A stretch of DNA of 64,000 bases. Source: Lachnospiraceae bacterium. GTDB taxonomy: Bacteria; Bacillota; Clostridia; Lachnospirales; Lachnospiraceae. Numbering within the stretch: the first letter of the stretch is position 1; each line of letters starts with the position of its first letter. Positions 12,004 to 20,398 of the stretch are shown here, piece after piece. The notes beneath the pieces are model-generated. The model searched no databases. It saw only the letters and a program-made list of their open reading frames with translations, and had not been told where the DNA came from. The position numbers were made by a program, and so were the translations under genes. The DNA lies in the NCBI GenBank assembly GCA_910576125.1, contig CAJTHM010000002.1:1-64000 (forward strand). Direction: 5' to 3'.

Positions 12004-13272
12004 ATGGACAACAATCCAAAAAACCTTTCGGACGCAGCCGCCATGGCGCAGTTCCGCCTCGCTCTCATAGCGCCGGTCATCCATGGCCTTTATCCGGATG
12101 CGTCCAGGAACGCCTATTACCAGAGAGTCACGGAAAAGCCCCTCACCCTGCCTGACGGCTCCGCGTTCCAGTACAGCCCCAAGACCCTCAGCAAATGGGT
12201 GTCCCTCTACCAGAACGGCGGCATCGACGCCCTCATGCCCCAGGAACGCTCCGATAAGGGCTCCACCCGGGTGCTCCCGGACACGGCCATCGAAGAGATC
12301 TACCGCCTCAAGGAAGCCTTCCCACGGCTGAACTCTACACAGATCCACCGGCACCTCGTTGAAGAAGCCTTCATCCCTGCCACAGTCAGCGTCTGCGCCG
12401 TCCAGCGCTTCGTCAAGAAACATGACCTGAAATCGGCACGCAACCCCGGCATGCGGGACAGGAAGGCATTTGAAGAAGACGCCTTTGGGAAGATGTGGCA
12501 GGCCGATACCTGTTACCTGCCTTATATCACGGAGCACGGCCAGCGCAGGAGGGTCTACTGCATTATGATTATTGATGACCATTCCCGTTTTCTGGTGGGC
12601 GGCGGCCTCTTCTATAACGATAATGCCTATAACTTCCAGAAGGTGCTCAAGGATGCCGTGGCAGCCCATGGAATCCCATCAAAGCTCTATGTCGATAACG
12701 GCTGCAGCTACTCGAATGAGCAGCTCTCCCTCATCTGCGGATCCATCGGAACCGTCCTTTTACATACAAAAGTACGTGACGGAGCCTCCAAGGCCAAGAT
12801 CGAGCGCCAGTTCAGGACACTGAAGGAGACTTGGCTTTATACCCTGGACATGGATTCCATCACCTCCCTGGATCAGTTCAATAGGCTTCTTAAGGATTAC
12901 ATGCGCTCCTACAATACGTCCGTCCATTCCGGTATCGGCACCACACCCATGGAACGCTACCAGCAGACCCGTCCCGCCATCCGGAGCCCTAAGTCCAGGG
13001 AATGGCTGGAAGAGTGTTTCCTGAACCGTATTACCAGAAAGGTGAACAAGGACTCCACCGTCTCCATCGACAAGGTGCCCTATGACGTCCCCATGCAGTT
13101 CATCTCCTCAAAAGTGGAGATCCGTTTCCTGCCGGACGACATGTCCTCCGCCTTCATCCTTTGTGAAGGGGAGCATTACCCCATCCGGCCTACGGATAAG
13201 AACGAGAACTGCAGGACGAAACGCAACAACACGCCGTCCATCGATTATTCAAGGATCGGGGGTGAGGGCTGA
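12004..13272 (+). CDS. DDE-type transposase/integrase (rve core, TnsB-like)
   Basis: A 422-residue transposase. It starts at the ATG at 12004, preceded by AAGGAGG; the longer open frame upstream lacks such a site. N-terminal helix-turn-helix domains (about residues 45-125; QYSPKTLSKWVSLYQNGG is the first) are followed by the RNase-H-like rve core. The catalytic triad is seen in MWQADTCYLPYI (D), KLYVDNGCSYSN (D) and SKAKIERQFRTLK (E). A C-terminal beta domain of the Mu/TnsB kind follows. The stop overlaps the ATPase start (TGATG). It would cut and join the TGT...ACA ends and should act together with the ATPase encoded next. Confidence 0.9.
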   Translation: MDNNPKNLSDAAAMAQFRLALIAPVIHGLYPDASRNAYYQRVTEKPLTLPDGSAFQYSPKTLSKWVSLYQNGGIDALMPQERSDKGSTRVLPDTAIEEIYRLKEAFPRLNSTQIHRHLVEEAFIPATVSVCAVQRFVKKHDLKSARNPGMRDRKAFEEDAFGKMWQADTCYLPYITEHGQRRRVYCIMIIDDHSRFLVGGGLFYNDNAYNFQKVLKDAVAAHGIPSKLYVDNGCSYSNEQLSLICGSIGTVLLHTKVRDGASKAKIERQFRTLKETWLYTLDMDSITSLDQFNRLLKDYMRSYNTSVHSGIGTTPMERYQQTRPAIRSPKSREWLEECFLNRITRKVNKDSTVSIDKVPYDVPMQFISSKVEIRFLPDDMSSAFILCEGEHYPIRPTDKNENCRTKRNNTPSIDYSRIGGEG

Positions 13273-14078
13273 TGTTCCGTTCCTACTATGGGCTTTCCTT
13301 CAACCCTTTCGACAAGCAGAACGCCAGGGAAAAGGACCGGTTCCTCTCAAAGGACATCTCGGAGATGACGTCCCGCCTGGACTACTTAAAGGACACAAGA
13401 GGCATAGGGCTCTTTACCGCACGCCCCGGCATGGGCAAGTCCTTCGCCCTGCGCTGCTTTGCAAAGAGCCCCAACCCAAACCTCTACCACATGGAGTACA
13501 TCTGCCTCTCCACCGTCAGCGTCATGGAGTTCTACCGCCAGCTCTGCTCTGTCCTGGGGGTAGAGCCGAGGGGCGGCAAGCCCGGCATGTTCCGTGCCGT
13601 GCAGGAGCAGATCCTCTACCTTTACAGGGACAAGAAGCAGCCCCTCCTCCTGGCAGTCGATGAGGCACAGTACCTCTCCACCGGCATCCTGGAGGATATC
13701 AAGATGCTCATGAACTACGGGTATGACTCCCTCAACTGCTTCACGCTCATCCTCTGCGGGGAGCCCCACCTGAACAGCACCCTGAAAAAGCCCGTCCATG
13801 AGGCCCTGCGCCAGAGGATCACAGTGCACTACAACTTTTCCGGGCTCTCAGACTCCGAAGTGGCGCAGTACGTCCTCCACAAGGTTGCCTGTGCCGGAGG
13901 GGCCGCCTCCATCATCGACCAGGCCGCGCTTTCCGCCGTCCACAGCCACTCCCAGGGGAGCCCCCGCCTGGTGGACAACCTGATGACCGACGCACTGACA
14001 CTGGGGGCGCAGATGGAGAAGAAGGTCATTGATACGGATGTCATCCTGGCCTCCGTCAGCAGCCAGAATCTCGGATAG
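13272..14078 (+). CDS. ExeA/TniB/TnsC-type AAA ATPase of the transposon
   Basis: A 268-residue AAA ATPase. Walker A is TARPGMGKSFAL and Walker B is LLLAVDEAQYLS; the sensor and arginine region is LILCGEPHLNSTL ... EALRQRITVHY. This is the ExeA family pattern also seen in TniB and TnsC, which select target DNA and activate the DDE transposase. It is translationally coupled to the transposase by a TGATG overlap. No degeneration is visible. Confidence 0.88.
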   Translation: MFRSYYGLSFNPFDKQNAREKDRFLSKDISEMTSRLDYLKDTRGIGLFTARPGMGKSFALRCFAKSPNPNLYHMEYICLSTVSVMEFYRQLCSVLGVEPRGGKPGMFRAVQEQILYLYRDKKQPLLLAVDEAQYLSTGILEDIKMLMNYGYDSLNCFTLILCGEPHLNSTLKKPVHEALRQRITVHYNFSGLSDSEVAQYVLHKVACAGGAASIIDQAALSAVHSHSQGSPRLVDNLMTDALTLGAQMEKKVIDTDVILASVSSQNLG

Positions 14079-14090
14079 GAGGCATGGAAC

Positions 14091-14414
14091 ATGAATTATA
14101 CCTGTATCCTGAAAAACGGCTCCCGCAGGGAGACCTGGACGGGGCAGATCATCCTGCTGAGCATGGGGAACGGATGGTATGAAGCTGAGATCAATGGGCG
14201 GGGGACTTACTTCCACATCCTCGCCGGACGGCATAAATATGGGAACTACCTGTGCATCCCTAACCATGATGTAGGGTGCGAGCTCTCCGATTTCTCCGAT
14301 ATCTTTTGGAATGAAGAAAGGATCGGCTCCCTGATGCGGAAGGTGGATGCGGTGACTGTCGCCACCGGCCTGATCCATCTGCCCGCCCTGGCTGCCGGAC
14401 AGCTGAAGAACTGA
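14091..14414 (+). CDS. Small transposon-associated protein (DUF6618-like)
   Basis: A 107-residue protein starting 12 bp after the ATPase stop, so it belongs to the transposon operon. It has a compact beta-rich N-terminal part (YTCILKNGSRRETWTGQI), a conserved-looking GWYEAEINGRGTYFHILAG segment, CIPNHDVGCELSDFSDIFWN, and a C-terminal helix. I recall this pattern as the DUF6618 family, regularly found after the ExeA-type ATPase in such elements, but I cannot confirm the family number here. The function is unknown. Confidence 0.65.
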   Translation: MNYTCILKNGSRRETWTGQIILLSMGNGWYEAEINGRGTYFHILAGRHKYGNYLCIPNHDVGCELSDFSDIFWNEERIGSLMRKVDAVTVATGLIHLPALAAGQLKN

Positions 14415-14586
14415 ATGCTTCATAGGGCTGTGGGTCTCTTGATGGAATCCATGGCCTTTTATATTTCAGGAAGGAATTCATGCTCTGGCAGCGTGCCATA
14501 TTTTCGGTAGGATTGTGCATTCACAGACAGCACTGCGCAGTCAATTGGATAAAGGTTGGAAAAATAATTCGTCATTTGCGTCTCCC

Positions 14587-17553
14587 TCAATTCGCCGTCC
14601 GACATTTGGGCTGGTAAACCACCCGGTATCCGTGCTTCCTGACTTCAAACGCCAGATCCGCATCCTCATAGTAAGCCGGTGCAAAGCGCTCATCGAATCC
14701 TCCGATTTCCTCCCACAGGCTCCTTCGGATCAGGATGGATGCGCCGGAAATATAGTCCGTATCCTTCACATAGTTGTATTCCGGGTCTTCCGGATTCTGC
14801 ATATGGCCATAGTTCCATGCGGAGGCGTCCTTCCAGAAGATTCCTCCCGCCTCCTGGAGGTGTCCGTCAGGGTATACCAGCTTGGAACCGGCCATGCCAA
14901 CAGAAGCGTCGGATTCCATCCGGTCCACCAGAGGCCGCAGCCAGTCCGCCTGCACCTGGGTGTCATTGTTCAAAAACAGGAGATACTTTCCCTTTGCCTG
15001 TTCCGCTGCATGGTTACAGTTCTTCAGAAACCGGAGATTTCCTTCATTACGGATGACGCGGATCCCGGTGATAAGTGTTTCGATGTCCTGGGTCAGGTCC
15101 GTGGAACCGTCGTCCGCCAGAAGGATTTCATATGCCACATCCCCGCTGTGCTTTTGGATGGATTCCAGGCAGCGGTAGGTATAGTCAAACTGGTTGTAGG
15201 CCGGAATGATTATGGACACAAGCGGTTCGTCGGGCAGTTCAAACAGGAGAGGGGCGTAATCCTCTAAAGTATGGGGCTTCCCCAGGTCCTCTGCCACTTT
15301 CGCAATGTCCAGCTTCTCCAAAACTCCGTCCACAGAACCGGAGCGTTCAAATTCCTCCACCAGCTGCAGGTGGCTGGATGCGCTGCCTGCCCCTTCGGTC
15401 TTGAGTATGGTGAAGCAGTTCTTAATCCGGCGGGGATTGGCCATCCTCACCATCCGTATGGGATGGCGGAGCCCCTTTGCCAGGAGCTTTGCAAAAAAAC
15501 GCCGCCTGCTGTCCGTCGGCAAAAAGAAGGTGCTGATTCTGCGGAATACCATCGCCATCCGGTAGGTGCGGGAACGTTTTTCTCGCTCATACTCCCGCTC
15601 GGTTTCCAGCAGGAGCTCGATATGCCCCTCCTTGTTCAGGATGGTCTGCTGCAGGTCCTCAATCTTCTGACGCTGCTCTTCCGCCAGTTGATTTGCTTTG
15701 TTCAAAACCTCTTGACACTGTTTTTGAGTGTCCTTTAGCTTAATATTCTCTGCTTCAATTTCTTCCGCTTCATGTTTTAATCTGGCATTTGTCTCTAACT
15801 CAAGAGTATTGATTTCCTTTAATGCCTTATTTTCTTTTGCCAAATTCAGGTTTTCTTCCAGCTGTTTAGCAGTATTTTCCTTCAGGCTGTTTACAGTGTT
15901 CTCCAGCCGCCGCACCCCGGCCTTCAGCGTCATCTCCTCATTGTATCTGTTGCAGTATCCGTCCGCTCCGTAAAAATCTGTCTGGCGGTACAGGACTCTT
16001 GACCATACGAATTCTTCCAGCTTCTCATAAGCGCTGATTTCCGCAGGGGCGATTTCCAGGTACTCCATCAATTCCCCGAAGCTTATGTCTGTGCGTACAT
16101 CCGCTCTACCATAAGCGGATTTTAAGGAATAATACAGGCAGAACTTCAGCGGAACCCGTTCCAGGCACCATTCCTGGTCATAAAATACCAGCTCCTTCTC
16201 CACCCAGAAGGCATTATAAAACGTCATGTCTATGAAAGCCTTTTGCAGAATCGGGCCGTAATCAGCTCCCGGCTCTGCCATATCCTGCTCCACCAGGATA
16301 TTGTCCAGGCTGTATTCTGCCAGCCCGCTGCTCTTCTTCAGGCTCTCCCGCAGCCTCTCCAGCAGCAGCCGGACCGTTTCCCGGTCATTTCCTTTCAGGG
16401 CCGCTGAAAAGATGTCCTGCGCACTGGGGGCGTCAAAATAGTCGCCCACCAGACGGCCGTCTTCATAGCGGACAGGGAGAATCCGGATGCCCTTCTCTGA
16501 TAATTCCTCCGTATTTCGGACAATGCTTTGGATATGGGCCGCAGCCTCCCGGTGCATAGGGATTTTGTATACCCTGCCGCAGCTGTCCATTACGGTGCTG
16601 ACCCGGTATTCTTTGCGGGTCTCTCCCTTTGCGGAAACCATTACCGCATGCCTGTTTTCCAGTTCCTGTGCGGATGCTTCCACAAGAAAGGAATTGGCAA
16701 AAAAGGGAAACACACCGTTTTCCACAATGTCCTTATATAGTGTTTTCTCGTCCGCCAATAAGGTGCTGTTTTTGGAGTACGTAAAAGAAACCTTTTTCAG
16801 GTTCATGCTGTTGGGCTCGTATTCATCCGAAAAAATCAGCTCCGGAAACTTGTAATCCGGCAATACGCTGTAAAACCTGAAATGAGGCAGTCCGGCACTT
16901 ATAAGTATTTCTTCCAATTCCTTCCGGGAAAAGGTTCTGGGGCTTTTGCCGTTTCCGTATCCCCTGATTCCGGCAAAGGGCTCCTGCAGATGATCTTCCG
17001 ATCCGCCCAACCAATATTTGAGCCCAAAACGGTTTTCGATGGCAAACAGGATTTTTCCGTCCGGCTTCAGAAATTTTTTCACATTATTTAAAAATTCCTC
17101 ATATGGATCTGCAGCATCCGAAAATACCGCCGCATACTCCAACACCCCGATAAATACCGCATAGTCAAAGCGTTTCTCTGTGTCCCAGGAATTAATGTTT
17201 TCACTTAACACGGTAAGGTTGTCTCTGTCCGGATATCTTGCCCGGATGACTTCCGCCCTGGCACGGCTCATCTCAATGGCGACCACACTGTCCGCCACAT
17301 CGCACAGCAGCCCGGTTGCCGCCCCCATCCCGGCGCCTACTTCCAGGATGTCCGCATGTTCTTTGAAAGAATACCAATTCAATATATTTCTTCTGACAGC
17401 CGAAAAGGTGTTATTAACTGTATATGAGCTGTCAGAAGCGATGAAGTCTTCCGCCTTATCCTCCGGATAGCTGCGGGCAATCTGCAGCATTTTTTTTTCG
17501 GTCTCTTCCCCGTCAGAATATATGATTTTGTTTTCCTGCTCCTTGATAATCAT
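14587..17553 (-). CDS. Methyltransferase / kinase-like / coiled-coil / GT2 protein: 5' part of the transposon-split giant gene
   Basis: A 988-residue protein with domains in order. First is a class I SAM methyltransferase (about 40-220; ILEVGAGMGAATGLL, VFIGVLEYA). Next is a region resembling small-molecule kinases (about 300-560; FIDMTFYNAFWVEK then ELVFYDQEW, with Asp, Asn and Asp in kinase-like spacing). A long coiled coil follows (about 575-660), then a GT2 domain (about 770-985; VSIIIPAYNQFDYT, LLADDGSTDLT, LLFLNNDTQV). Native coding ends at QPK; the last residues and the TGA at 14587 are transposon DNA. Joined to 9759-11051 it would encode about 1,420 residues ending in a GT4 domain. 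Methyltransferase, kinase and coiled coil in this order recall WbdD, the chain terminator and length ruler of ABC-exported O-antigens. Its ATG overlaps the wzt stop. Confidence 0.85.
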   Translation of the reverse strand: MIIKEQENKIIYSDGEETEKKMLQIARSYPEDKAEDFIASDSSYTVNNTFSAVRRNILNWYSFKEHADILEVGAGMGAATGLLCDVADSVVAIEMSRARAEVIRARYPDRDNLTVLSENINSWDTEKRFDYAVFIGVLEYAAVFSDAADPYEEFLNNVKKFLKPDGKILFAIENRFGLKYWLGGSEDHLQEPFAGIRGYGNGKSPRTFSRKELEEILISAGLPHFRFYSVLPDYKFPELIFSDEYEPNSMNLKKVSFTYSKNSTLLADEKTLYKDIVENGVFPFFANSFLVEASAQELENRHAVMVSAKGETRKEYRVSTVMDSCGRVYKIPMHREAAAHIQSIVRNTEELSEKGIRILPVRYEDGRLVGDYFDAPSAQDIFSAALKGNDRETVRLLLERLRESLKKSSGLAEYSLDNILVEQDMAEPGADYGPILQKAFIDMTFYNAFWVEKELVFYDQEWCLERVPLKFCLYYSLKSAYGRADVRTDISFGELMEYLEIAPAEISAYEKLEEFVWSRVLYRQTDFYGADGYCNRYNEEMTLKAGVRRLENTVNSLKENTAKQLEENLNLAKENKALKEINTLELETNARLKHEAEEIEAENIKLKDTQKQCQEVLNKANQLAEEQRQKIEDLQQTILNKEGHIELLLETEREYEREKRSRTYRMAMVFRRISTFFLPTDSRRRFFAKLLAKGLRHPIRMVRMANPRRIKNCFTILKTEGAGSASSHLQLVEEFERSGSVDGVLEKLDIAKVAEDLGKPHTLEDYAPLLFELPDEPLVSIIIPAYNQFDYTYRCLESIQKHSGDVAYEILLADDGSTDLTQDIETLITGIRVIRNEGNLRFLKNCNHAAEQAKGKYLLFLNNDTQVQADWLRPLVDRMESDASVGMAGSKLVYPDGHLQEAGGIFWKDASAWNYGHMQNPEDPEYNYVKDTDYISGASILIRRSLWEEIGGFDERFAPAYYEDADLAFEVRKHGYRVVYQPKCRTAN

Positions 17554-19133
17554 AGCTGCCTTTCCTCGACATTAACCGGAACTTTGACCCCATCCACAAA
17601 CCATTCATGCTCCATAACGGCTACGCCTGCATCCGTTACATTGTCATCGCATGATTCAAACTCAATCAAACTGTAAATATTGTCTATAAAGCTTTCATCT
17701 TCAGCCCTTATCCGTACATCCAGGACATATTTCCCTTTTATTAAGATATTTTTAACCTTGAAAATGACCATGCCCTGCTTCCGGGATTTCCACATCCTTT
17801 TGCAGTCCAGGCGGATGGTGGAGCCATAACAGAACACTCCATCCAAACGGGTAAAACCGATGATGAAATTGACGTCCACATTTTCCCTGCCGGAATATTC
17901 CATTTGTATTTCAATGGTTTCCCCCACTTGAAAGCAGGTGGTTTCCAGCCCTTCACTGTTCAGCATCTTTACGCTGTCATACTTAACTTCCCATGTTCCC
18001 TGCCGTCTTGCACCGGGCCGGCAGAACCTGGTAAGGCTTTTGGCAGTTTCGTTCTTTTCCATCTCCTGGCGTCTCCGCTCCATCTCCGCCAGCTCTTCCC
18101 TGCGTCTCCGCCCGTCCTCTTCCTTCTGCTTCCTTGTTTCTTCTCTGCGTCTGCTTTCTTCCTCTTCTTTCTGCTTCCTTGCAGCTTCTCGCTGCAGCCG
18201 TTCTTCCTGCTCCTTTTGCAGCCTTTCCTGTTCCGCCTGTATCTGCCTCTCCAGCTCTTCCTTTTTCAGGCGGTTTTCGTATTCTATCCGGTCCAGTCTG
18301 CGGCCCTCCATGGCCGCCAGGTATTCCTCCCCGATAAACCTTGGCGTCCCCTGGTCTCGAATCGCTCCGTCCTCAATCCAGATCAGCCGGTCGCATATTT
18401 TATACATCTGATCCATAGAGTGGGAGACGATTACGATTGTGGTCCCGTTTTCCTTGATGCTCTTGAGCTTTTCAAAGCATTTCTTCTGAAAAGCGGCATC
18501 CCCTACTGCCAGGATTTCATCAATCAATAGCACATCCGCATCCACGTTGATTGCCACTGCAAACGCCAGCCGCATATACATGCCGGAGGAATAGGTCCTT
18601 ACAGGATTGTCAATAAACTCCTCCAGCTCGGAAAAGCGGATGATATCTTCCAGACGCCTGTCCGCCTCTTTCCTGGTAATTCCGAAGATGGATGCATTGG
18701 TATAAATATTTTCCCGTCCCGTCATATCCGGATGAAAGCCTGCCCCCAGCTCAATCAGGCTGGATACACGGCCGTTTATCCGGATCTGTCCCTCGTTGGG
18801 GTGCAGTATTTTGGTCAGAAGCTTCAGCGTGGTGCTCTTCCCGCAGCCATTTTTCCCAATCAGTCCTACAGCCTCCCCTTTATGTACCTGAAAGCTGATC
18901 CCCTTAAGCACCGTTACATCCTCATGCTTTGACCGGGAGGGGGTTATAAAACGTTCTTTTAATGAAGCTGCCTTGTCCTGATAAGATTTAAAGCTTTTCC
19001 TGACATCAGACACCTCTATCACAACAGGCGGCTCCCCTATGGCCCCTCTGTTTCTGTTCCCATCTATAAGATCCTGGCTTTTCGCCGGTTCATCCTTCTT
19101 TTTCCGATTTGCTGTATCCAGATTTTCTGCCAA
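17550..19133 (-). CDS. wzt: Polysaccharide ABC transporter ATP-binding protein (Wzt-like)
   Basis: A 527-residue ATPase of the O-antigen/teichoic-acid exporter type. Walker A is IGKNGCGKSTTLKLL, the signature is YSSGMYMRLAFAVAI, Walker B is VLLIDEILAVGD, and the switch histidine is in IVSHSMDQ. Unusually, a highly charged Lys/Glu/Arg coiled coil of about 80 residues (roughly 285-365) links the ATPase to a C-terminal Wzt_C-like beta-sandwich (about 370-520), the domain that recognises the exported glycan in Wzt of E. coli O8/O9a. It follows the permease gene by about 50 bp and overlaps the giant glycosyltransferase start. The coiled coil may contact the coiled coil of that protein; this is inference. 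Confidence 0.9.
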   Translation of the reverse strand: MAENLDTANRKKKDEPAKSQDLIDGNRNRGAIGEPPVVIEVSDVRKSFKSYQDKAASLKERFITPSRSKHEDVTVLKGISFQVHKGEAVGLIGKNGCGKSTTLKLLTKILHPNEGQIRINGRVSSLIELGAGFHPDMTGRENIYTNASIFGITRKEADRRLEDIIRFSELEEFIDNPVRTYSSGMYMRLAFAVAINVDADVLLIDEILAVGDAAFQKKCFEKLKSIKENGTTIVIVSHSMDQMYKICDRLIWIEDGAIRDQGTPRFIGEEYLAAMEGRRLDRIEYENRLKKEELERQIQAEQERLQKEQEERLQREAARKQKEEEESRRREETRKQKEEDGRRRREELAEMERRRQEMEKNETAKSLTRFCRPGARRQGTWEVKYDSVKMLNSEGLETTCFQVGETIEIQMEYSGRENVDVNFIIGFTRLDGVFCYGSTIRLDCKRMWKSRKQGMVIFKVKNILIKGKYVLDVRIRAEDESFIDNIYSLIEFESCDDNVTDAGVAVMEHEWFVDGVKVPVNVEERQL

Positions 19134-19182
19134 ACCAGTTCTCTCCTCCGTCTACAAGGCATCCTGAATTGCCGTCAGGCCA

Positions 19183-19962
19183 TTACATTTCTTCCGCAAA
19201 GTTTCTTTCCAGTACTGCGAACAGCAGCGCACCCGCCACAAAGACAACACAGCTGGTCCCGCCTGCCAGTATCAGGTAATTGGGGGTGGGCATCATCCGG
19301 TAGTACAGTATCTGATGATAGACCTCCACGATGGGAGTCATAGGATTCATTACAATCAGAATCCGGTATTGCTCCGGCACGTAGTCGATGGCATACATAA
19401 TAGGCGTAATATAAATCCACGCCATCATTACCACACTGATGATTTGTTCCAGGTCCCGGAAATAGACCGTCACCGCGGATACCGCAAACGCGACGCCCAG
19501 CGCCAGCAGATATTCAAACAGCATTATGACAGGAAGGAACAGCATCCCCCTCCAGTAAAACCCGAACCCGGACGCCAGCACTGCCAGGAATACAATGATA
19601 AAGCTGAACAGCATGTTTACAAAAGCGCTGGTCACATAGGAGACCGGAATGACTTCCCTGGGAAAGTATATTTTCTTCACCATATCCGCCTGGGCCCGGA
19701 TACAGGTAGAGCCTCCCTGCACCGAGGTGTTAAAAAAGGTCCAGGGCATCATGCCGATAATCAGGTACAGATAAAATTTTTCTATGTTGACCCTGAAAAT
19801 GACCGAAAAGACCACGGAATAAACAACAACCTGGCACAGGGGATTGATATAGGTCCACAGGAAGCCCAGTACGGACCCTTTGTAACGGCCTCTTAGCTCC
19901 CGCCTTACCAGACTGCCAATCATGTCTCTGTATGCGTATATGTCCTTCAACCTTTGTATCAT
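19183..19962 (-). CDS. wzm: Polysaccharide ABC transporter permease (Wzm/ABC-2 type)
   Basis: A 259-residue ABC-2-type permease with six predicted membrane segments. It opens with the amphipathic interfacial helix and the motif LVRRELRGRYKGSVLGFLWTYI common to Wzm/TagG permeases. Further family features are MMPWTFFNTSVQGGSTCIRAQADMV, with the loop that contacts the ATPase, and the C-terminal NPMTPIVEVYHQILY. It is the first gene of the minus-strand operon and pairs with the ATPase encoded about 50 bp downstream. Together they would flip a lipid-linked polysaccharide across the membrane. The ribosome binding site is weak. Confidence 0.9.
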   Translation of the reverse strand: MIQRLKDIYAYRDMIGSLVRRELRGRYKGSVLGFLWTYINPLCQVVVYSVVFSVIFRVNIEKFYLYLIIGMMPWTFFNTSVQGGSTCIRAQADMVKKIYFPREVIPVSYVTSAFVNMLFSFIIVFLAVLASGFGFYWRGMLFLPVIMLFEYLLALGVAFAVSAVTVYFRDLEQIISVVMMAWIYITPIMYAIDYVPEQYRILIVMNPMTPIVEVYHQILYYRMMPTPNYLILAGGTSCVVFVAGALLFAVLERNFAEEM

Positions 19963-20078
19963 ACCGTCCCGCTATTCCGTGTGCCCGCCGCTTTCTGGAA
20001 TGACACACCTTATGATTTTCAGAGGAGTTTTTAAAACCCGGCCGCATATAATACTTGATTACTGAACGGCTAATGCTC

Positions 20079-20095
20079 GATAATAGCATATTATC
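20079..20095. promoter_or_regulatory. Palindromic operator-like site 1 (GATAAT-N5-ATTATC)
   Basis: A perfect 6+6 inverted repeat, GATAAT-AGCAT-ATTATC. It is one of three sites with identical 17-bp geometry in the divergent intergenic region. It is nearest to the minus-strand wzm gene, about 120 bp before its start, where a repressor or activator of the export operon could bind. The regulator is unknown. Confidence 0.55.
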
Positions 20096-20158
20096 CGTTA
20101 TTGTTGATGCCGCAGTTCCTCTTTAAATTAATACCTGTCTTCATATTTGCCCATAATG

Positions 20159-20175
20159 GATAATTCATAATTATC
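20159..20175. promoter_or_regulatory. Palindromic operator-like site 2 (GATAAT-N5-ATTATC)
   Basis: GATAAT-TCATA-ATTATC, starting exactly 80 bp after site 1 and of the same 17-bp length. The inner bases also pair (GATAATT/AATTATC), making this the most symmetric of the three. Confidence 0.55.
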
Positions 20176-20218
20176 ATGCCTTGCCAAGGCAGTCGCTTCG
20201 CCCTGGGGCCCAAGTACC

Positions 20219-20235
20219 GATAACCCGCGATTATC
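20219..20235. promoter_or_regulatory. Palindromic operator-like site 3 (GATAAC-N5-ATTATC)
   Basis: GATAAC-CCGCG-ATTATC, starting 60 bp after site 2. One half-site base differs from the other copies. It is extended by CC on the left and AGCGG on the right, and lies about 70 bp upstream of the likely promoter of the AlbA_2 gene. Confidence 0.5.
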
Positions 20236-20287
20236 AGCGGTTGACACTCCAGATACAATCCCACAGCCAGGAATCCCCATATATGTA

Positions 20288-20316
20288 TTGAGGAAAAATG
20301 AAAATTATGGTACTAT
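20288..20316 (+). promoter_or_regulatory. Candidate sigma-A promoter for the accessory island
   Basis: TTGAGG, a 17-bp spacer and TACTAT, about 80 bp before the AlbA_2 gene start. The spacing is ideal and the -10 box is one mismatch from consensus. Confidence 0.5.
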
Positions 20317-20398
20317 GTACTTGTATTCTTTTTGATAGAGTAAAAAACTATGGAATACAGGAATCGATACAACGAAATGATATTATGGAGGTAACGCT

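Larger units (their letters stand above)
11052..14604 (+). mobile_element. Tn552/Tn7-like (TGT...ACA) transposon with DUF6431, DDE transposase, ExeA-type ATPase and DUF6618 genes
   Basis: A 3,553-bp element whose ends are TGTAGCCC (11052) and GTCCGACA (14604). It is flanked by direct repeats TTTGGG at 11046-11051 and 14605-14610. The 5'-TGT...ACA-3' termini and the DDE transposase plus AAA ATPase pair place it with the Tn7/Tn552/Mu-type group. All four genes run on the plus strand, antisense to the host operon. It is visibly GC-richer than the host genes. Insertion is within the GT2-GT4 linker of the giant glycosyltransferase gene. Because both target-site copies are perfect and the host reading frame is intact on either side, the insertion appears recent. 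Confidence 0.93.
19963..20398 (+). other. Divergent intergenic region between the minus-strand export operon and the plus-strand accessory island
   Basis: This 436-bp stretch has no credible gene. It separates the first gene of the minus-strand operon from the plus-strand AlbA_2 gene. It holds three 17-bp palindromes of the form GATAAY-N5-ATTATC (20079, 20159, 20219) and a plausible plus-strand promoter at 20288-20316. A minus-strand promoter is likely near the first palindrome, with an AT-rich TATTAT at about 20050, but its -35 is weak, so I do not call it. Confidence 0.6.

Noticed and set aside
11371..12669. A 432-codon minus-strand open frame across the transposon
   Set aside because: It lies antisense to the DUF6431 and transposase genes, both well supported by motifs and ribosome binding sites. 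Long antisense frames are expected in GC-richer DNA, and it has no domain or start signal.
20241..20260. A promoter with TTGACA at 20241
   Set aside because: The nearest TACAAT is only 7 bp away, so the spacing is wrong.
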